In this document: positions 61,967-64,000 of the stretch, piece by piece
Numbering within the stretch: position 1 is the first letter of the stretch
How the letters are laid out: each line of letters begins with the position of its first letter
Source of the DNA: Planctomycetota bacterium
GTDB taxonomy: Bacteria; Planctomycetota; Planctomycetia; Pirellulales; Lacipirellulaceae
Length of the DNA stretch: 64,000 nt
Assembly (NCBI GenBank): GCA_013286045.1
Contig: JABDGM010000002.1
Span: forward strand, 31,654 to 95,653
Reading direction: 5' to 3'
Notes under the pieces: generated by a model
What the model was told of the DNA's origin: nothing
Database searches by the model: none
Seen by the model: only the letters and a program-made list of their open reading frames with translations
Program-made: the position numbers and the translations under genes

Positions 61967-62443
61967 CTATCGATCAATACCAGCCGGCCAAATCACTTCG
62001 ATTGGCTTTTTGTGTTCGGTCGCGAATGCCACAATGTCTGCTGTCCCGCCAACCCCTTTTGCTTCATGACTATCCCACACTGCGACAATTAATTGTGAAA
62101 GTTGGACAACTCGCTTCCCCGCATCGTAGAAGGCAGCTTGTGAAGGCCCTGAGTGATCCAGGCGTTCTATCGTTGTGGCGACACCGATGAGTGAATTGAA
62201 CTCAGCTGCTGATTTGTCGTCGTCAAACGCGAATTCGTAGCCTCTGCACGGTATGACTGCATGAAGCCGGCCCCCGAGTTCTAGTACTATTTTAGCAAAG
62301 AGCTGGTCAGCACCCTTCGCAAGCGACGATACGCCCACTAGTCCTGGCCCAGTGCGTTTAAGTACGCGGGCGATTTCATTCCGTATGAATGGCACGGCGG
62401 CTGCTGGAATATCTTGATGCCCTGTAACGCCGGCGAACATCAT
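61967..62443 (-). CDS. SLOG-like nucleotide-binding protein
   Basis: A 158-residue protein beginning FAGVTGHQDIPAAAVPFI, the start of a SLOG/LOG-type Rossmann fold, with GVSSLAKGADQLFAKIVLEL, a Gly-rich GKRVVQLSQLIVAVWDSHEA and the glycine turn AKGVGGTADIVAFA. SLOG domains bind cyclic ADP-ribose-type and related signals in Thoeris and other immune systems. Its ATG overlaps the caspase stop by 4 bases (ATGA), so the two are co-translated; this fixes the start. Confidence 0.75.
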   Translation of the reverse strand: MMFAGVTGHQDIPAAAVPFIRNEIARVLKRTGPGLVGVSSLAKGADQLFAKIVLELGGRLHAVIPCRGYEFAFDDDKSAAEFNSLIGVATTIERLDHSGPSQAAFYDAGKRVVQLSQLIVAVWDSHEAKGVGGTADIVAFATEHKKPIEVIWPAGIDR

Positions 62444-63393
62444 ATTTGTCCTAGAGCCGCCATACGGTGATATAACTTGCCGAGTGGCGTGAGTCGGCAT
62501 GATTTTGATTCTATCGCTGCAAAAAACAAATGATCAGCGCCAACTGGCTCAACCAACTTAGCCGAGCGGCATTTCTGTAGAATTTTAAAGACCGCCTCGT
62601 GCTCGGGATGATCCGGTTCAGCGTCCGGCTCGTAAGAAGGATCTAGTCCAAGCTCACTGTTCGGATCGGCAAAGAAATCTGGAAGCCGCCGTAATTCGTC
62701 GAGCGGCACCGCTGGCGAACATGATCTCAGTAGATGCAGACGATCTACATTAGCTTTGAACGTGGGGCGCTGGTTCCACGGCCCGAAGGATTCAGATAGA
62801 TATGCGTAAACACCGGAAAGATTCACTTTACCTAGAACGTCAGCCGCGCCGCCATCGAGAGCGCCACATAGGTATACCGAGAATAGTCCTCTATGAAACG
62901 GAGTTTCTGCTGCTGGCTGATCGCTTCGGCTCGCCGTCAAAATCGATACGCCTTCCTTAATTGCCGCCAAATTGCCAGAGAGTTGTGGAACGCCTCCGGC
63001 AGCGCCTGAAAAACAACAATCAAGTATTATGATGGCTTCTCTGACGTTCGAGGTTTGAACCTTGCCCAAGATCGCAGACAATGGAACTCCGGCGTCATTG
63101 TGAGCGCCATCCTGCGTCACTAGCACAACGTCACTGTCAGCCGGAGCGCCATGTCCGGCAAAATAAAATAAAGCGACATCGGCACCCGGCGAGAAAAGTT
63201 CATCAATCGCGGACAACAGATCACGACGCTCAATTCGTCGAGTATTCGTGGTCATTGCTCGACAGGCGAAATTCGGCGTTCCGTTCTCGTTTCGAGCCAA
63301 CAACGGTTCAATAGCTAGCACGTCGTTCACACAACCCTTGAGGCCGGCGAAATTATCGTAAGAATCGATGCCGACAAGAAGTGCACGGTTCAT
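62440..63393 (-). CDS. Caspase-like cysteine protease (peptidase C14)
   Basis: The N-terminal ~230 residues form a caspase fold: ALLVGIDSYDNFAGLKGCVN start, catalytic His 81 in FYFAGHGAPADSD and catalytic Cys near 127 in IIILDCCFSGAAGG. The C-terminal ~90 residues (EHEAVFKILQKCRSAKLVEP...LTPLGKLYHRMAAL) form a small helical domain that could receive a signal or bind a partner. In bacterial defence, such proteases act as suicidal effectors. It is the second gene of the operon, 5 bases after the TIR-like gene, and overlaps the SLOG-like gene. Effector role is inferred. Confidence 0.88.
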   Translation of the reverse strand: MNRALLVGIDSYDNFAGLKGCVNDVLAIEPLLARNENGTPNFACRAMTTNTRRIERRDLLSAIDELFSPGADVALFYFAGHGAPADSDVVLVTQDGAHNDAGVPLSAILGKVQTSNVREAIIILDCCFSGAAGGVPQLSGNLAAIKEGVSILTASRSDQPAAETPFHRGLFSVYLCGALDGGAADVLGKVNLSGVYAYLSESFGPWNQRPTFKANVDRLHLLRSCSPAVPLDELRRLPDFFADPNSELGLDPSYEPDAEPDHPEHEAVFKILQKCRSAKLVEPVGADHLFFAAIESKSCRLTPLGKLYHRMAALGQI

Positions 63394-63398
63394 TCGAG

Positions 63399-63779
63399 TT
63401 ATAGGCTATCAATAAAAGCCTTAATTCCGTCCCAAGTCCAAGGGATGATTGGATAACCCGTGAGAATACTTGGCTTCGTCCTGTCATCCTTATATGCCCA
63501 AAGCCCTGTCAACTTTTTGTTCTCCTCCTTTGCGCACTCAATTTCCCACTTTTCGCCAGCAGAACTGAGCGTGTCGGTGCTAACTAATGCTATAACGCCA
63601 TCAGAGCGCCTGATCCTTGTACGGACTCGGTCTTTCCAATCTTTATCGTATGGCTCCTTAACAGACATATCTATGTAAGAAAAGGGGCTTTTGGTATGCA
63701 GGGACTGCCCCTTGAGAAAGTCTCGCTGTCGTTCATCTTCGATCGCGAAAGCCACAAAAACTATCTTGTCATCGGCCAT
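63399..63779 (-). CDS. TIR-like protein (MTH538/DUF1863, ThsB type)
   Basis: A 126-residue protein with a short TIR-like flavodoxin fold: KIVFVAFAIEDERQRDF, SPFSYIDMSVKEPYDKDWKD, RIRRSDGVIALVSTDTLSS, and EKWEIECAKEENKK with a conserved Glu at the proposed NAD-cleaving site. This is the pattern of the ThsB/DUF1863 group that makes cyclic ADP-ribose signals. It is the first gene of the operon, followed 5 bases later by the caspase-like gene. It likely senses infection and produces the second messenger. Confidence 0.8.
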   Translation of the reverse strand: MADDKIVFVAFAIEDERQRDFLKGQSLHTKSPFSYIDMSVKEPYDKDWKDRVRTRIRRSDGVIALVSTDTLSSAGEKWEIECAKEENKKLTGLWAYKDDRTKPSILTGYPIIPWTWDGIKAFIDSL

Positions 63780-63885
63780 TTTACCCTCGATGCGATAACG
63801 TATGACTAGTCCGGTATCTAGGGTATGGTCGTTTCTAATCGAATGTCAAGCAGCCCAATTAGCGTCAATCACAAACTATGAGGCA

Positions 63886-64000
63886 ATGACGGCAACTTGC
63901 CCAAATGCGCGCCGGCTCGCGACTTCCGGCGGGCTATTCGAAATGCCGCCGGAGCTGAATAAAGGATGGTGGCACGTGCTCGCGTCGCGTGGCGAGATAG
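63886..64000 (+). CDS. Possible gene start running off the right edge
   Basis: An open frame from ATG 63886 continues to the last base (FEMPPELNKGWWHVLASRGE). It is divergent from the TIR operon. Only 38 codons are visible and no ribosome-binding site is convincing, so this is a weak call. Confidence 0.3.
   Translation, partial: MTATCPNARRLATSGGLFEMPPELNKGWWHVLASRGEI

Noticed and set aside
1..64000. Classical insertion sequences
   Set aside because: I found no DDE or serine transposase, so no IS element can be supported; rearrangements must have another origin.

Overview
The window looks like accessory DNA from a planctomycete, probably Pirellulales-like. This is an inference from gene style: a PEP-CTERM-tailed formylglycine-type (SUMF1) protein, an SHD1-domain secreted protein, paired OprP-like porins and typical planctomycete hypotheticals. 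It combines an efflux block, a defence-rich island, an integrated or free plasmid backbone, and a second defence-rich segment. Several genes are broken.

Layout. 1-14.6 kb: the 3' part of a CusA-type metal efflux pump, a wrecked copper P-type ATPase (one piece inverted), two tandem OprP-like porins, a TolC/RND/adaptor efflux set and a TPR protein. 14.9-25.1 kb: a block bounded by two direct copies of a ~150-bp palindromic repeat. It holds a DUF4062 protein, a SUMF1/PEP-CTERM protein with a LuxR-type regulator, a VapBC-like toxin-antitoxin pair, and a three-gene minus-strand operon encoding a methyltransferase-like protein, a reverse transcriptase and a DUF3800 protein. A RecB-like nuclease relic lies upstream of that operon. 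25.2-29.0 kb: a plasmid replicon with ParA, a small partner, partition-type repeats, eight or nine iterons and a RepA initiator.

29-56 kb: plasmid or integrative-element cargo. The most striking part is a ~1.3-kb non-coding stretch (about 31.1-32.4 kb) dense in perfect hairpins and GNRA tetraloops, ending in an intrinsic terminator and followed by a small basic protein gene. It looks like a giant structured RNA. The rest includes a DnaQ-like exonuclease, a diguanylate cyclase, a pilin-like protein, an unknown gene pair beside a tyrosine recombinase, an ArdC-like antirestriction protein, a CHC2 zinc-finger protein, a TraD/VirD4-like coupling ATPase with two winged-helix partners, a DNA methyltransferase, an excisionase-like HTH protein and a second tyrosine recombinase next to a tRNA 3'-end remnant.

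56-64 kb: a membrane-anchored Mrr-type nuclease, several decayed genes (frameshifts, an internal stop, an internal deletion), and a tight minus-strand operon of TIR-like, caspase-like, SLOG-like and deoxyribosyltransferase/TIR-like proteins that resembles a Thoeris-type immune system. Best candidates for new biology: the methyltransferase-RT-DUF3800 operon, the giant RNA with its downstream gene, and the TIR-caspase-SLOG operon. All functional assignments come from reading motifs; no database search was possible.
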